Shown here: piece after piece, positions 8,478-15,704 of the stretch | Numbering within the stretch: position 1 is the stretch's first letter | Layout of the letters: each line of letters opens with the position of its first letter | Assembly (NCBI GenBank): GCA_020072805.1 | Contig: JAIQGC010000009.1 | Coordinates: 1 to 64,000 of the forward strand | Direction: 5' to 3' | Source: Terriglobia bacterium | GTDB taxonomy: Bacteria; Acidobacteriota; Terriglobia; Acidiferrales; UBA7541 | Length of the DNA: 64,000 bases | Position numbers and translations under genes: made by a program | The notes under the pieces: generated by a model | Databases searched by the model: none | What the model was told of the DNA's origin: nothing | Seen by the model: the letters and a program-made list of their open reading frames with translations, nothing else

Positions 8478-9632
8478 CTAATCGCGTCGGAAACCGAGCG
8501 TGTACTCGGCGATCAAAGCCTTGTGCAACTGGTTCTGCCCTTCGACAATCTGAAACACCTTGGCGTCGCGGAAATAACGGCTGACGGGGTATTCGCCGGA
8601 ACACCCGTAAGCGCCATGAATCTGCACGGCGTTGGTGGCCGCCATCATGGCGGTGTCCGAAGCAAACATTTTGGCGATGCTGGCGTCCTTGCGGGCCTGT
8701 TTGGCGCCGCTGTCCTTTACCCAGGCCAGGCGGTAGGTCAGCAGGCGGGCGCTCTCGATGGAGGTGACCATGTCGGTGATCATGGACTGCACCATCTGGA
8801 ATTTGCCGATGGGCTGATCGAAGACGATGCGCTCCTGGGCGTACTTCACGGATTCATCGAGACAGGCCTGCGCGAGCCCCAGAGCGCGAGCGGCCACGCC
8901 CAGGCGGCCATTTTCCACGGCGCACATGGCCACATGCATTCCCTGTCCCTCTTCGCCGACGCGGTTCTTTACGGGAACGCGGCAGTCTTCGAGGATGACG
9001 TCACCGGTGGTCAGAGGATTGAAACCCAGCTTGTGCTTGTAGGCCTTGAAGGTCATGCCGGGCGTGTTGCGGTCGATCAGGAAGGCGCAGATGCCCTTGC
9101 GGGGATTTTCGGGGTCGAGTGTGGCAAAGGTGAGGACCCATTCGGCGACGTCGAGGAAACTGATCCAGGCTTTGGCACCGTTTAAGACGTAGTGGTCGCC
9201 GTCGCGGCGGCATGTGGTTTCCATGGCGGCGACGTCGGTGCCGGAGTGCGGCTCGGTGACGCCGGTGGCGGCGAACACTTTTCCCTCCGCGAGCGGCCTG
9301 AGGTATTTCTGCTTCTGCTCTTCGCTGCCAAAACGCAGGATGGCTGAACCGGCCAGACCGCTGGGAAAGGAGAGTGCGCAGGCGACGCAGTGGCAAACGC
9401 GGGAAATTTCCTCGAGGATAATGGTCTGCGTGGTGAAGTCGATTCCCGCGCCGCCGTACTCGGGGGGGACGATGCCGCCCATCCAGCCGAGGCCCGCGGC
9501 CTTCTGGATGATGTCTTTGGGAAAACGGCCTTCCGCGTCGTAGGAGGCGACGTGGGGGGCGATCTCTTTGAGCGCAAATTCCCTGACGGCCTTGCGGATC
9601 TGCTGCTGTTCGTCGGTAAAAGAGAAGTCCAC
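8478..9632 (-). CDS. Acyl-CoA dehydrogenase, first gene of its operon
   Basis: Starts at GTG (VDFSFTDEQQQIRKAVREFA), giving 384 aa; the in-frame extension upstream has no family similarity and would run into the operator. Family motifs include GVTEPHSGTDVAAMET near residue 128 and a C-terminal RDAKVFQIVEGQNQLHK. That last motif keeps the Glu used as catalytic base in MCAD-type enzymes, unlike the other dehydrogenase at 1,568. The 5' leader is predicted to be only about 29 nt, with a palindromic operator inside it. Confidence 0.92.
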   Translation of the reverse strand: MDFSFTDEQQQIRKAVREFALKEIAPHVASYDAEGRFPKDIIQKAAGLGWMGGIVPPEYGGAGIDFTTQTIILEEISRVCHCVACALSFPSGLAGSAILRFGSEEQKQKYLRPLAEGKVFAATGVTEPHSGTDVAAMETTCRRDGDHYVLNGAKAWISFLDVAEWVLTFATLDPENPRKGICAFLIDRNTPGMTFKAYKHKLGFNPLTTGDVILEDCRVPVKNRVGEEGQGMHVAMCAVENGRLGVAARALGLAQACLDESVKYAQERIVFDQPIGKFQMVQSMITDMVTSIESARLLTYRLAWVKDSGAKQARKDASIAKMFASDTAMMAATNAVQIHGAYGCSGEYPVSRYFRDAKVFQIVEGQNQLHKALIAEYTLGFRRD

Positions 9633-9642
9633 TCGGCACCAA

Positions 9643-9660
9643 TTCAAACAACCGTTTGGT
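9643..9660. promoter_or_regulatory. Operator palindrome A (TetR-type)
   Basis: Reads TTCAAACAACCGTTTGGT on the plus strand. It matches the ACCAAAC-N4-GTTTGGT consensus at 16 of 18 positions (central 4 bases free) and has one perfect arm. It lies between the predicted transcription start and the GTG of the acyl-CoA dehydrogenase gene. Confidence 0.7.
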
Positions 9661-9667
9661 AACGCAA

Positions 9668-9696
9668 AGTCTAGCAAACAACCGGCCGGTCGTCAA
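9668..9696 (-). promoter_or_regulatory. Promoter of the acyl-CoA dehydrogenase/ipdAB operon
   Basis: On the minus strand, -35 TTGACG (9,696-9,691), a 17-bp spacer and -10 TAGACT (9,673-9,668). The predicted start at about 9,661 places operator A at +1 to +18. A partial copy of the operator sequence (CGGTTGTTTG) falls inside the spacer. Confidence 0.6.
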
Positions 9697-9734
9697 TTTA
9701 CTCTTGCGTCCCGTCCCCCGGGGCGCCCGGTTTC

Positions 9735-10178
9735 TTAGAGCAAGTCAAATCCGGCAATGGCCTGGATGCCCGGAGAGCGCTCGGCGCGCCAGCGCAGGCG
9801 CACCTTCGTACCCACCTTAAGCTTGCCAGGTTCTTTCGTATGAATCAGATGCGCCAGGCAGGTGTCCGCGCCATCGAGCTTGACCAGACCGAAAACGATA
9901 CGCTCGCCTTCCTGGGGCAACTCGGCCATTCCATGCGGAACCACGGCGAAGGATTCCAGCGTTCCCGTGCCGGGCAGTTCGGCCCAGTCGTCGGCAGGCT
10001 TCCAGGAACGGCCGCAGAAGGAGAGCGGGGGAACGGTTTTACGGGATTCGCCGCGCACGCCGGAAGCGAAGAGCTTGCCATCGCGCAGGCCTTCCAGAAA
10101 ACGAAGCAGCGCCGGCCCCGGGGTGTAGTGGAAGGGGATTTCGATTTTCTGTTTTACGATCCAGTGCGATTCGCTCAT
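9735..10178 (-). CDS. DUF35/OB-fold protein with degenerate zinc ribbon
   Basis: A 147-aa protein starting MSESHWIVKQKIEIPF. It has the layout of a DUF35 (ChsH2-like) protein: an N-terminal helix (GPALLRFLEGLRDGKLF), a rubredoxin-like region and an OB fold (ERIVFGLVKLDGADTCLAHLI). In the zinc-ribbon region only one of the expected four cysteines remains (VPPLSFCGRSW). Such proteins act as acyl-CoA-binding partners of thiolase-fold enzymes. Its neighbour at 10,201 is a DUF35 protein with an intact ribbon, and two thiolase-fold genes lie just upstream. This suggests two enzyme/DUF35 pairs or one mixed complex. Confidence 0.75.
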   Translation of the reverse strand: MSESHWIVKQKIEIPFHYTPGPALLRFLEGLRDGKLFASGVRGESRKTVPPLSFCGRSWKPADDWAELPGTGTLESFAVVPHGMAELPQEGERIVFGLVKLDGADTCLAHLIHTKEPGKLKVGTKVRLRWRAERSPGIQAIAGFDLL

Positions 10179-10200
10179 CGATCGATTCCTCGGACGTTCC

Positions 10201-10692
10201 TCAATCCAGCAACCGGAAATGTTTGATGTCCAGCAGGGTGCCTTTGCGCTCGGGGCGGAAGACGGCCTTGACGCGCTTGCCGACGCCGAGTTTTTTCGGG
10301 TCGGTCTCCTCAAGAAAATGATAGAGAGCGGTGGAGGCGCCGTCGAGGCGGATGATGGCGAAGCCGTAGGGGATGGGGCGCTGCTCGCCGGTCATGGGAT
10401 CGATGAAGGGGACGTTGACTACGGTGCAGCCGACAATCACGCCTTCGTCGCCCACCTCGACCCATTCGCCGGTTTTACCCGCGCAGATGCCGCAGACGGG
10501 GCGAGGAGGAATATAGACGCGCTGGCAGCCGGGACAGCGCACGCCCCAGATGCGCCCGTTGTCGCGCAGCTCCTGAAAAAAACGCGTGGCGAAGTGCCCG
10601 GCGGCATATTCGTATTCGACGCTCAACAGCCAGGGAACGCGCAAGCCTTCCGCTTTCTTCCCGGCGGCCGGATTTTTGGTCTTCTCGCTCAC
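10201..10692 (-). CDS. DUF35/OB-fold protein with intact zinc ribbon
   Basis: A 163-aa protein with a GTG start. It contains a complete C-x2-C...C-x2-C ribbon (RCPGCQRVYIPPRPVCGIC near residues 52-70) followed by an OB fold (VGDEGVIVGCTVVN, PIPYGFAIIRLDG). This is the standard DUF35 architecture found with thiolase-like proteins, for example the DUF35 part of ChsH2, which binds the aldolase Ltp2 in steroid side-chain cleavage. It is placed 12 bp after the thiolase-like gene at 10,705 and before the ribbon-less homologue. Confidence 0.85.
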   Translation of the reverse strand: MSEKTKNPAAGKKAEGLRVPWLLSVEYEYAAGHFATRFFQELRDNGRIWGVRCPGCQRVYIPPRPVCGICAGKTGEWVEVGDEGVIVGCTVVNVPFIDPMTGEQRPIPYGFAIIRLDGASTALYHFLEETDPKKLGVGKRVKAVFRPERKGTLLDIKHFRLLD

Positions 10693-10704
10693 GATCGATC
10701 CTCG

Positions 10705-11862
10705 TTACTCGCGCCCCAGAATCAACGCGTCGGTCCAGGCATTGCCGCCGTAGCCGGTGGCCAGCGCCAGATTGGCGCCCGGCACCTGGCGCTTCCCTGC
10801 CTTGCCCATGATCTGCAAAGCAGCTTCGGCGACGCGAATCATGGCCGTGGCGCCGATACAGTTGGTGGCCAGGACGCCGCCGGAAGGATTGACGGGAAGC
10901 TGGCCGGACATGGTGGTGACCCCCTGGTCGATGAGTTTGCCGGACTGGCCGGGCGCGCAGAAACCGAGATTCTCGTACATGGCCAGCTCGGCGTAGGTGG
11001 CGACTTCGTAGATTTCGGCGACGTCGAGATCCCGGACGGGGTCGGAGATGCCGCAGGCCTTATAGACGCGCTGGGAGGCGGCGCGCTGGCTGCGCATATC
11101 GGCGAGGCGGCGGGGGCTGTCGCCCATGTACTGCTGCTCATGGGCGGTGGCGACTGCCTTGATCCAGGCGGGCTGCGGCGCGAGCTTTTTTGCTTTCGAT
11201 TCGGTGGCCAGCACCATCGCGCAGGCGCCATCGGATTGCGGGCAAAAATCCAGACGGCGCACGGGATAGGCGAGGTAGGGCGAAGCGAGGACTTCCTCGA
11301 CGGTAAGGTTGGGCATCTGGAGATGGGCGTATTCGTTGTTGCAGGCGTTGCGGCGGGATTTGACGGCGATTTTGGCGGCGTGCTCTTCGGTGACACCGCT
11401 TTCGTGCACGTAGGTGGAGGCCATGACGGCGAAATTGCCGATGGCGCCAGCCATCATGGTGCGCTCCCAGAGCGGATCGCCAACGGTGGTAATCGCGGTC
11501 TGGGTATGGCCCTCGGACTGTTTCTCGAAGCCGACGGCGAGAATCGTGTCGTAGATTCCGGAAGCAACGAAGTAGTAGGCGGCAATGGCGGTGCTGGTGC
11601 CGACCGTGCCGCCAGTGTTGAATTTCATAGCGGGCTTGCCGAGGCCGCCCCAGCCTTCGACGCTCCAGAGTTCGGGAAGCATGAAACCTTCAAAGGGCTC
11701 CATGTTGCCGAGCATGACGGCGTCAATATCGGACATGCGCAGGCCGGCATCGTCAAGCGCGCGAGTGACGGCTTCGGTGATGAGCTCGCGGAGGTTGATG
11801 TCCGTGCGCTTGGCGGTGTGCTTGGTCTGGCCCGTGGCCACGATTCCGACTTTATGAGGCAT
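10705..11862 (-). CDS. Thiolase-fold protein without nucleophilic Cys (SCP-x/Ltp2-like)
   Basis: A 385-aa protein of the SCP-x thiolase family: MPHKVGIVATGQTKH start, a C-terminal LPVNPSGGVLATNCIGATAM and a closing glycine-rich loop LATGYGGNAW. Where true thiolases have the acylated Cys (AACASGG) this protein reads FNTGGTVGTS, and the C-terminal catalytic Cys is also not visible. Thiolase-fold proteins without Cys include Ltp2/DitF-type retro-aldolases that work with a DUF35 partner. Because DUF35 genes follow directly, a retro-aldol carbon-carbon cleavage is more likely than Claisen thiolysis. This is inferred from missing residues and context. Confidence 0.82.
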   Translation of the reverse strand: MPHKVGIVATGQTKHTAKRTDINLRELITEAVTRALDDAGLRMSDIDAVMLGNMEPFEGFMLPELWSVEGWGGLGKPAMKFNTGGTVGTSTAIAAYYFVASGIYDTILAVGFEKQSEGHTQTAITTVGDPLWERTMMAGAIGNFAVMASTYVHESGVTEEHAAKIAVKSRRNACNNEYAHLQMPNLTVEEVLASPYLAYPVRRLDFCPQSDGACAMVLATESKAKKLAPQPAWIKAVATAHEQQYMGDSPRRLADMRSQRAASQRVYKACGISDPVRDLDVAEIYEVATYAELAMYENLGFCAPGQSGKLIDQGVTTMSGQLPVNPSGGVLATNCIGATAMIRVAEAALQIMGKAGKRQVPGANLALATGYGGNAWTDALILGRE

Positions 11863-11874
11863 GGTCGCTGGTCC

Positions 11875-13056
11875 TCATGTGCGCTGGGGCGCATCGCCCC
11901 GCAAAACGACAACGGTCTGGCTCTGGCCGCAAATGCCGCTGGCTCCATGCGCCAGGCCGGTGCGCGCGTCTTTCACCTGATGCTGTCCGGCAGCGGCGGT
12001 GAGCTGGAGATGAATTTCCGCAACCCGTGCGAGTCCTGCGACGCAGGTGGGATTGCCGGTCAGCGCGCCGCCGGAGGGATTGACCGGCAGCTTGCCGCCG
12101 AGGTCGAAATCACCAGTGGCCAGGCGGGCCTTCGCGGCTGCGCCGTTGCCAAGACCGAGCGCGTCGAGATAGAGCAATTCTTCGTGAGCATAGCGCGCCG
12201 AGAGTTCCACGACGCGCAGATCGTCGAGAGGCTTGCGGATTCCCGCGGCTGCGAAGGCGCGCTCGGCGGCTTGCGCCAGCGCGGCCGATGCGGCGAGGTC
12301 GCGGCCGGTCCAATAGGCGTCGGTAGAAGAGCCCATGCCGGCGATCCAGGAGACGGGGCGACGCGAGGCGCGGGCGCGCTCGGGGCTGCCGAGGAGAATG
12401 GCGCAGGCGCCATCCGTAATGGGCCCGGCGAGAAGATCGCGCAGAGGGGAAACGATTTCCGCGGAAGCGAGAATCTCCTCGATGGAAAAATCGCCGCTGC
12501 GCCGAGCCAGGGGATTCTTCATGGCGTGACGGTGATTCTTGCGAGAGACCGCGGCGAGATCGGCTTCGGCGGCGCCGGAAACGCCCAGGAAGCGCCGGGC
12601 CTGGAGCGCAGCGGCAATGTGCTCGTCGAGGCCGAGGGGCCGCTCCACATAGGGATCGAACATGGTCGAGGTGATCTGATGGAACTGGCCTTCGGATTCC
12701 TTGCAATGAGCGACGACAAGTGTGAGGTCATAGGCGCCGGCGAGGATGCGCGCTGCGCCATAGATCAGGGCCTGAATTCCGTCTCCGGCGACCTTGGATT
12801 CGGAATTGAGATAGCCCCCGGCGACTTCGTTGATGGCCATGCCGGAGATGGTCCTGCCGTCGAAGAAATCCTGCGAGGCGCTGACGATGGACTGGATTTC
12901 CTTAAGAGCTACGCCGGTTTCGGTCAGTAGCTGGTCCACGACTTCATGCACCAGTTCGTTGTAAGTCTGGTGAGGCTTGCCGGCTTCGTAGCGCGTTTGC
13001 ACCGCGCCGAGAATGGCCACTTGTCCGGGAGCCGGCAAGGTCACTTCCCCGTCCAT
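11875..13056 (-). CDS. Second thiolase-fold protein without nucleophilic Cys
   Basis: A 393-aa protein starting MDGEVTLPAPGQVAILGAVQ. The upstream in-frame extension is antisense to the enoyl-CoA hydratase gene and is rejected. The gene overlaps the hydratase stop by 16 bp. Thiolase signatures include KLPVNPSGGALTGNP and the C-terminal GLAHGASGICGQSQ. At the nucleophile position the sequence is SKVAGDGIQAL, with no Cys. It is clearly diverged from its neighbour at 10,705, so the two may be subunits of one hetero-oligomer or act on different steps. Confidence 0.8.
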   Translation of the reverse strand: MDGEVTLPAPGQVAILGAVQTRYEAGKPHQTYNELVHEVVDQLLTETGVALKEIQSIVSASQDFFDGRTISGMAINEVAGGYLNSESKVAGDGIQALIYGAARILAGAYDLTLVVAHCKESEGQFHQITSTMFDPYVERPLGLDEHIAAALQARRFLGVSGAAEADLAAVSRKNHRHAMKNPLARRSGDFSIEEILASAEIVSPLRDLLAGPITDGACAILLGSPERARASRRPVSWIAGMGSSTDAYWTGRDLAASAALAQAAERAFAAAGIRKPLDDLRVVELSARYAHEELLYLDALGLGNGAAAKARLATGDFDLGGKLPVNPSGGALTGNPTCVAGLARVAEIHLQLTAAAGQHQVKDARTGLAHGASGICGQSQTVVVLRGDAPQRT

Positions 13057-13832
13057 TTCGGTTTGCGCTTTTCGACAAAAGCGCCGATGCCTTCGCGGGC
13101 GTCGGCGCTCAAGACGGCCTTGAGACAATGCTCGCGCTCGATGCGCATGCCGTCTTCGCGGCCCATGCCGATGGATTTGCGCAGGGCCTGCTTGATCAGC
13201 GCGCAAGCGACCGGGGCTTGCCCGGCAAGCTGGCGGGCAAACTCCTGGGCTTCGGAGAGAGTTTTCTCGGGGTCGCAGGCGTGGTGAATCAGGCCGATGC
13301 GTTCGGCCTCATCGGCGTCCAGGTGGCGGCCAGTCATCATCAGCTCGATGGCGCGGCCGTGGCCGACGACGCGGGGCAGGCGCTGCGTACCGCCGCCACC
13401 GGGAATGATGCCGATGTTCACTTCGGGGAGGCCGATGCGTGCTTTGCCGCGGGACATGAAGCGAAAATCAAGGGCCAGGGCGAATTCACAGCCGCCGCCA
13501 AGAGCATAGCCCTGAATGACGGCGATGGTGGGCTTGGCGATGTCTTCGAGACGGTTAAAGATGCCGTGCACGCGGGTGATTTTCCGGTCGACCCAGTCAT
13601 GCTCGAAGCGGTAGGTCTGCATGTCCTTGATGTCCGCGCCGGCGATGAAGATTTTTGGATTCTTGGTGGCGAAGACCACGGCGCGGGTCTGCGGATCGCT
13701 GTCCAGTTCATCGCAGAGAGTTTCGAATTCAACGTAGAGCGGTTCTTCGAGAGAGTTGACCGGGGGCTTGTCCAGGAAGACAGTGGTGACGCCCGCGGCG
13801 CGTTCCAGCTGAAAAAATTTGTAATCGGCCAT
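13041..13832 (-). CDS. Enoyl-CoA hydratase/isomerase family protein
   Basis: A 263-aa crotonase-fold protein. The oxyanion-hole regions are visible as IAGADIKDMQ near residue 63 and QGYALGGGCEFALA near 105, and the glutamate-bearing segment as LPEVNIGIIPGGGGTQRLPR near 135. These match hydratases with both catalytic glutamates. It would hydrate the enoyl-CoA made by the acyl-CoA dehydrogenases, or catalyse a related crotonase reaction. It is encoded between an amidohydrolase-like gene and the thiolase-fold pair. Confidence 0.9.
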   Translation of the reverse strand: MADYKFFQLERAAGVTTVFLDKPPVNSLEEPLYVEFETLCDELDSDPQTRAVVFATKNPKIFIAGADIKDMQTYRFEHDWVDRKITRVHGIFNRLEDIAKPTIAVIQGYALGGGCEFALALDFRFMSRGKARIGLPEVNIGIIPGGGGTQRLPRVVGHGRAIELMMTGRHLDADEAERIGLIHHACDPEKTLSEAQEFARQLAGQAPVACALIKQALRKSIGMGREDGMRIEREHCLKAVLSADAREGIGAFVEKRKPKWTGK

Positions 13833-13848
13833 ACTCGTTGGCTTTCCG

Positions 13849-13874
13849 GGCGGCGCTCCTTCGGCGGAGCCGCC
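13849..13874. other. GC-rich intergenic hairpin
   Basis: GGCGG and CCGCC arms enclose CTCC/GGAG arms with a two-base bulge and a six-base loop, between the amidohydrolase-like and enoyl-CoA hydratase genes. No T-run follows on either strand. It could be an mRNA-stability element or chance in GC-rich DNA. Confidence 0.3.
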
Positions 13875-13885
13875 GCCGTACGCGG

Positions 13886-14740
13886 CTAAAATTTAAAAAC
13901 TTTTGCCGCGGTGTCGTGCAGAAGGGCCTGTTTGGCGTGCGGTTTCAGGCTGAGCTTCTCGATCTGCGAGAGGCTCTCTTCATGCAGGATGAGCGGATAG
14001 TCGGTGCCCCAGACGCACTTGCCGATGCCGCGGCTGTTCAGGAAGTGCAGGACGCTTTTGTCCCAGTATTTGGGAGCGTGGCCGCTCATGCAGATATAGA
14101 CATTGGGATGCTTCCAGGCCATGGCAATCAGCTCTTCGCACCAGGGCCAGCCGGTGTGCCCTCCGATGAGATTCAACTCGGGGAAATAGAGAGCGATGTC
14201 GTCGAGCAGAATGGGCTTGCCGCAGGCGCTGGGCATAAATTCAGCGGAGTGGCCCACCTGGAAGACCACCGGGACGCCCAGTTCGGCGCATTTGGCGTAA
14301 AAAGGAAACCATTCCGGGCCGTTGATGGGAATGCCGAAACCGAAAGGATGCACATGCGCACCTTTGAAGCCGTATTCCTTGACGGCTTTTTCAAGTTTAC
14401 GCACACCCTCCATGCGCTCGAAGGGGTTAATGCCGGCAAGGCCCACGATGCGGTCAGGGAATTTTTCGATCAGTTTGGCGATATCTTCGTATTTGAAGTC
14501 CGCGCCCATTTTATTCTTGCGGTAAAAGGCCTGCTTGAGCGCCGGCACGCACACCTTCTCGATGCCCAGGCGGTCCATGTTGGCGACGAACTGCTCGGCG
14601 GTGTAGCCCTTCATGTTAGCGGTGCGGCCCCATTGGGTGCCCATCATAAAGTGGACTTCTTCGTTGTCGATAAAGAGATGCTGAATGCCTTCCGGGGTGA
14701 AGGGATTGCACCAGACGTCAATGGCTCCGGGTTTGGTCAT
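13886..14740 (-). CDS. Amidohydrolase-2 family protein lacking the HxH metal motif
   Basis: A 284-aa protein with the ACMSD-like amidohydrolase fold: HVHPFGFGIPI, LNLIGGHTGWPW and the late Asp motif CVWGTDYPLI near residue 240. The N-terminal strand reads AIDVWCNPFTPEG, so the usual HxH metal ligands after ID are absent. Similar actinobacterial and acidobacterial proteins are common in CoA-ester degradation clusters, without an established reaction. It may be a hydrolase or decarboxylase with an altered metal site. It sits directly after the VOC gene in the 15.2-kb transcription unit. Confidence 0.72.
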   Translation of the reverse strand: MTKPGAIDVWCNPFTPEGIQHLFIDNEEVHFMMGTQWGRTANMKGYTAEQFVANMDRLGIEKVCVPALKQAFYRKNKMGADFKYEDIAKLIEKFPDRIVGLAGINPFERMEGVRKLEKAVKEYGFKGAHVHPFGFGIPINGPEWFPFYAKCAELGVPVVFQVGHSAEFMPSACGKPILLDDIALYFPELNLIGGHTGWPWCEELIAMAWKHPNVYICMSGHAPKYWDKSVLHFLNSRGIGKCVWGTDYPLILHEESLSQIEKLSLKPHAKQALLHDTAAKVFKF

Positions 14741-14763
14741 GCGCTTTGTCCTTAGTCTTGTTT

Positions 14764-15195
14764 CTATTCGGGAATCGATTCGCTTTTCTGCTTCGAACTT
14801 TCTTCCACCATTTCGATCAGCACGCCGCTGGTCTCCCGTGGATCGATAAAGGCAATCTGGCGGCCGTGCACGCCCCTGCGCGGCTTTTCGTCCAGCAGTC
14901 TAACACCCGCGGACTGCAACTGGCCGATTTGCGCCACGATCCCAGGAACGTCGAACGAAAGGTGATGCAGCCCTTCGCCCTTCTCGCGCAGGATACGGCC
15001 GACTTTGGAGTCCGGCTCGCGTGAACTGAGCAACTCGAAGTGTACGCCTCCGAGTTCGACGACGGCCACATCCGTGCGGGTCTCCGGCAGGAAGTCGCGT
15101 TCCAGGAGGCGCGCGCCGAACATCTGCCGGAAACGGCCGATGGCGGCCTCCAGGTCGTGCACGACAATGGCGATGTGACTCAATTTGCCGAGCAT
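14764..15195 (-). CDS. VOC family protein, methylmalonyl-CoA-epimerase-like
   Basis: A 143-aa protein starting MLGKLSHIAIVVHDLE. A 13-codon upstream extension would overlap the operator and is rejected. HIAIVVHDL, VHFELLSS, GEGLHHLSFDV and TSGVLIEMVEE give the two beta-alpha-beta-beta-beta modules and metal ligands (His, Glu, His, Glu) seen in methylmalonyl-CoA epimerases. It may be a true epimerase for propionyl units released by the pathway, or an epimerase/lyase for another CoA ester. It is the first gene of the unit running from 15,195 to 9,735. Confidence 0.8.
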   Translation of the reverse strand: MLGKLSHIAIVVHDLEAAIGRFRQMFGARLLERDFLPETRTDVAVVELGGVHFELLSSREPDSKVGRILREKGEGLHHLSFDVPGIVAQIGQLQSAGVRLLDEKPRRGVHGRQIAFIDPRETSGVLIEMVEESSKQKSESIPE

Positions 15196-15225
15196 GCCTG
15201 CTTCCCTGCCGGAACGGTTACAAGA

Positions 15226-15243
15226 ATCAAACAACCGTTCGTT
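15226..15243. promoter_or_regulatory. Operator palindrome B
   Basis: Reads ATCAAACAACCGTTCGTT, sharing the core CAAAC-N4-GTT(T/C)G with the other copies. It lies just downstream of the predicted minus-strand start and upstream of the VOC gene. Confidence 0.6.
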
Positions 15244-15252
15244 AGATAGTGA

Positions 15253-15281
15253 TTTTTAGCAAATGGCGGGCCCGCTGTCAA
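15253..15281 (-). promoter_or_regulatory. Promoter of the VOC-to-DUF35 operon
   Basis: On the minus strand, -35 TTGACA (15,281-15,276), a 17-bp spacer and -10 TAAAAA (15,258-15,253). The predicted start at about 15,246 puts operator B at roughly +3 to +20. Confidence 0.55.
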
Positions 15282-15553
15282 CTGTTGCGGCCCGCTCATC
15301 CCCCACCGGAGCCCCCGTGGCCCGTTCCCGCTCCCCTACCCCGCTGGAGGCGAAGAGGAGTTGGCCGGGGACAATTGCGCAGGGTGCAAGGTGTGGAATT
15401 GCAGTGGGTGTTTGGGGGCTGGACATGGCCGTCTGGCACTCCCTTGCAGGCTTGCGCGAAAGCGCATCCGGGGTCATCCTACCACACTGAGGTGAGGAGT
15501 CCGCTGCACCGGGAGGAAGTAAACTCCAGGAGCGGCGGCATGCCCGGGGGCCA

Positions 15554-15582
15554 TTGACAAGGGCCGGGCGGGCAGTTACTCT
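15554..15582 (+). promoter_or_regulatory. Promoter of the etfBA operon
   Basis: A perfect -35 TTGACA (15,554-15,559), a 17-bp spacer and -10 TACTCT (15,577-15,582). The predicted start is near 15,589, with operator C at about +12 to +31. Confidence 0.6.
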
Positions 15583-15600
15583 CCTGTGCGTAATTTCCTC

Positions 15601-15620
15601 TACCAAACAATTGTTTGGTA
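15601..15620. promoter_or_regulatory. Operator palindrome C, perfect 20-bp inverted repeat
   Basis: TACCAAACAATTGTTTGGTA is a perfect palindrome, the best copy of the ACCAAAC-N4-GTTTGGT element, placed downstream of the etf promoter. Its core fits the (C/G)AAAC-N4-GTTT(G/C) motif described for PsrA-type TetR regulators of fatty-acid catabolism. Confidence 0.8.
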
Positions 15621-15704
15621 AGATGGAGTCGGGCACAGGGGTGCGCCAGGGGCCGGGAACGGCCCGCGGCACCCGGCGCAAGCGCCTCACTAGCGAGAAC
15701 ACCG

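Larger units (their letters stand above)
15196..15704. other. Divergent control region between the VOC and etfB operons
   Basis: A 509-bp stretch without a convincing gene. It holds two promoters facing apart and two copies of the palindromic operator (15,226-15,243 and 15,601-15,620). The 15,290-15,540 part is GC-rich and nothing else was recognised in it; short open frames on both strands lack similarity to any family. Confidence 0.7.

Noticed and set aside
10219-12930. 903-codon open frame on the plus strand
   Set aside because: Antisense to the DUF35 and thiolase-fold genes; Gly/Ala-rich without domain signatures.
15601-15620. Identification of the operator as a KstR or KstR2 site
   Set aside because: The published KstR-type core has a 2-bp spacer (AAC-NN-GTT) and the KstR2 site a different sequence; the N4 spacing here is closer to PsrA-type sites.
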